Below, in pieces: positions 5,482-6,348 of a stretch of 6,348 nt of DNA. Both the position numbers and the translations under genes were made by a program. The first letter of the stretch is position 1. Each line of letters opens with the position of its first letter. A model generated the notes under the pieces. That model was not told the DNA's origin. It saw only the letters and a list, made by a program, of their open reading frames with translations, and did no database searches. The stretch is from Akkermansia sp. (lineage in GTDB: Bacteria > Verrucomicrobiota > Verrucomicrobiia > Verrucomicrobiales > Akkermansiaceae), in contig JAFNWZ010000424.1 of the NCBI GenBank assembly GCA_017379255.1, positions 1 to 6,348 of the forward strand, in the 5' to 3' direction.

Positions 5482-5532
5482 AGAAAACAAACCGTCCCCG
5501 GCGTTCACGTCAAACGCTGGGGACGGGCTTTT
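5482..5532. terminator. Bidirectional terminator between rplS and the PEP-CTERM gene
   Basis: CCGTCCCCGGCGTT (5492-5505) pairs with 5513-5526 over 14 bp with a single G-T wobble and a 7-nt loop. On the plus strand it is followed by GCTTTT; on the minus strand by a T-rich run (GGTTTGTTTTC, ending near 5482). It sits about 30 bases beyond the stop codon of the minus-strand gene, so its main job is probably to end that transcript, while also catching read-through from rplS. Confidence 0.8.
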
Positions 5533-5555
5533 ACAAATAGTTCAGTTACTGAACA

Positions 5556-6348
5556 TCACTTACGTCTGCGACGCATAGTGAGAGCCACCAAGGCCAGCAA
5601 ACTAAGCGTTGCCGTGGTGGGCTCGGGAATAGACTCCACCCCCTGCACATACACGGTGCCGGTTTCCTGGTCGTAGACCAGCTGCGTAGTCGAGCTGATA
5701 CCATTGCCGGTGAAGTAATCGGCGGCATTCAGCGTATACAGGCTTTCTGAGCCGGTAGAGATGCCATCGTAAGCGAAAACAGCCTGCCCCACATTCGTAA
5801 ACAGCACAATCTGCTCATCCCCTGTATACACAGCATTCTCTGCGAGAACCAGCTCAATCTTTTCTGTTGAAGAGGTTGACACATCCTGAGTCAGCACTCC
5901 GTTATTCAGGTCAAAGTACGCGCCATCTGCATCCAGAATAGCCCCGGCATTCAGGGTAAGACTGCTGCAGTTCAGTTCCACCGGCAATGCAAGTTCGCTG
6001 ATTTCCGGCATGTCGCCCAACTCGGAAGCGTCCGCTTTCGCCGCAAGCGCAGCCCCCTGTTTCACGGTGATATTGCTGGCCATTACCCCGGCCACTGCAT
6101 TATCCCATGATTGCAGCTCCAACCGGGCACCCGCATTCAGGGCGATATTGCCCTCTGCCCCGAAGGTGAGCGTACCACCGGCTACGTGGAGCGTACCGCT
6201 GAAATCTGCGATTGATTCCACAACCACATGACTTTTTGTCACCTGCAGCGTACCGCCGCCGCTCAAAGCACCAGCAGCGCGGCCATCCTTCTGCAGCTCC
6301 AGCGTAGAACCTGCGGCCACATCCACATTACCGGCCAGGTCATATTCC
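5556..6348 (-). CDS. C-terminal part of secreted beta-strand-rich protein with PEP-CTERM-type sorting signal
   Basis: The frame is open to the window edge, so the start lies outside; 263 residues are visible. The GTG at 6326 is an internal Val codon, since sense codons (EYDLAGN) continue upstream. The body is made of short repeating beta-strand units with Gly-Gly/Gly-Thr-Leu turns (LSGGGTLQVT, FSGTLHVAGGTLTFG, NAGARLELQ, SSLTLNAGAILDADG), resembling autotransporter-associated beta-strand repeats (PATR-like) that fold as a beta-helix. The C-terminus is a PEP-CTERM-type signal: IPEP, a hydrophobic helix TATLSLLALVALTM, then RRRRK and stop. In known systems exosortase cleaves such tails during export and surface attachment. 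A role as a large surface or extracellular protein is inferred; ligand and enzyme activity are unknown. Confidence 0.85.
   Translation of the reverse strand, partial: EYDLAGNVDVAAGSTLELQKDGRAAGALSGGGTLQVTKSHVVVESIADFSGTLHVAGGTLTFGAEGNIALNAGARLELQSWDNAVAGVMASNITVKQGAALAAKADASELGDMPEISELALPVELNCSSLTLNAGAILDADGAYFDLNNGVLTQDVSTSSTEKIELVLAENAVYTGDEQIVLFTNVGQAVFAYDGISTGSESLYTLNAADYFTGNGISSTTQLVYDQETGTVYVQGVESIPEPTTATLSLLALVALTMRRRRK

Overview
The window looks like chromosomal DNA of a Verrucomicrobiota bacterium, most likely Akkermansia or a close relative. The main reason is the C-terminus of the last gene: a PEP motif, a short hydrophobic stretch and an RRRRK tail, which is the PEP-CTERM-type sorting signal common on secreted proteins of that group. 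The GC-rich codon use and consensus-like promoters without strong Shine-Dalgarno sites (rplS excepted) fit. The organism call is inference from protein features, not a database match.

Layout: (1) 1-1486, minus strand: a probable two-gene operon, a polytopic inner-membrane protein followed 8 bp later by a lipoprotein that runs off the window edge. A good sigma70-type promoter sits at 1518-1546. (2) 1547-2024: about 480 bp without a credible gene, rich in palindromes. (3) 2025-2821: an IS200/REP-associated (RAYT-like) HUH tyrosine transposase gene bracketed by two inverted, clearly homologous copies of a ~110-bp hairpin-rich repeat. (4) 2846-4783, minus: speA, biosynthetic arginine decarboxylase, with its own promoter. 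(5) 5024-5368, plus: rplS, ribosomal protein L19, divergent from speA, with its own promoter, a short leader hairpin, a strong Shine-Dalgarno site and an intrinsic terminator. (6) 5437-5530: a run of hairpins ending in a strong stem that can terminate transcription from both sides. (7) 5556 to the window end, minus: the C-terminal part of a large secreted beta-strand-rich PEP-CTERM protein.

The housekeeping genes are not functionally linked to each other: polyamine synthesis (speA) and translation (rplS) share only a divergent intergenic region. The accessory signal of the window is the transposase with its paired inverted repeats, beside a second, different REP-like palindrome that carries a GTAG tetranucleotide. 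The transposase cassette ends 24 bp from the speA stop codon, so its hairpins form the 3' region of the speA transcript. No CRISPR array, tRNA, rRNA, defence system or biosynthetic cluster was found.
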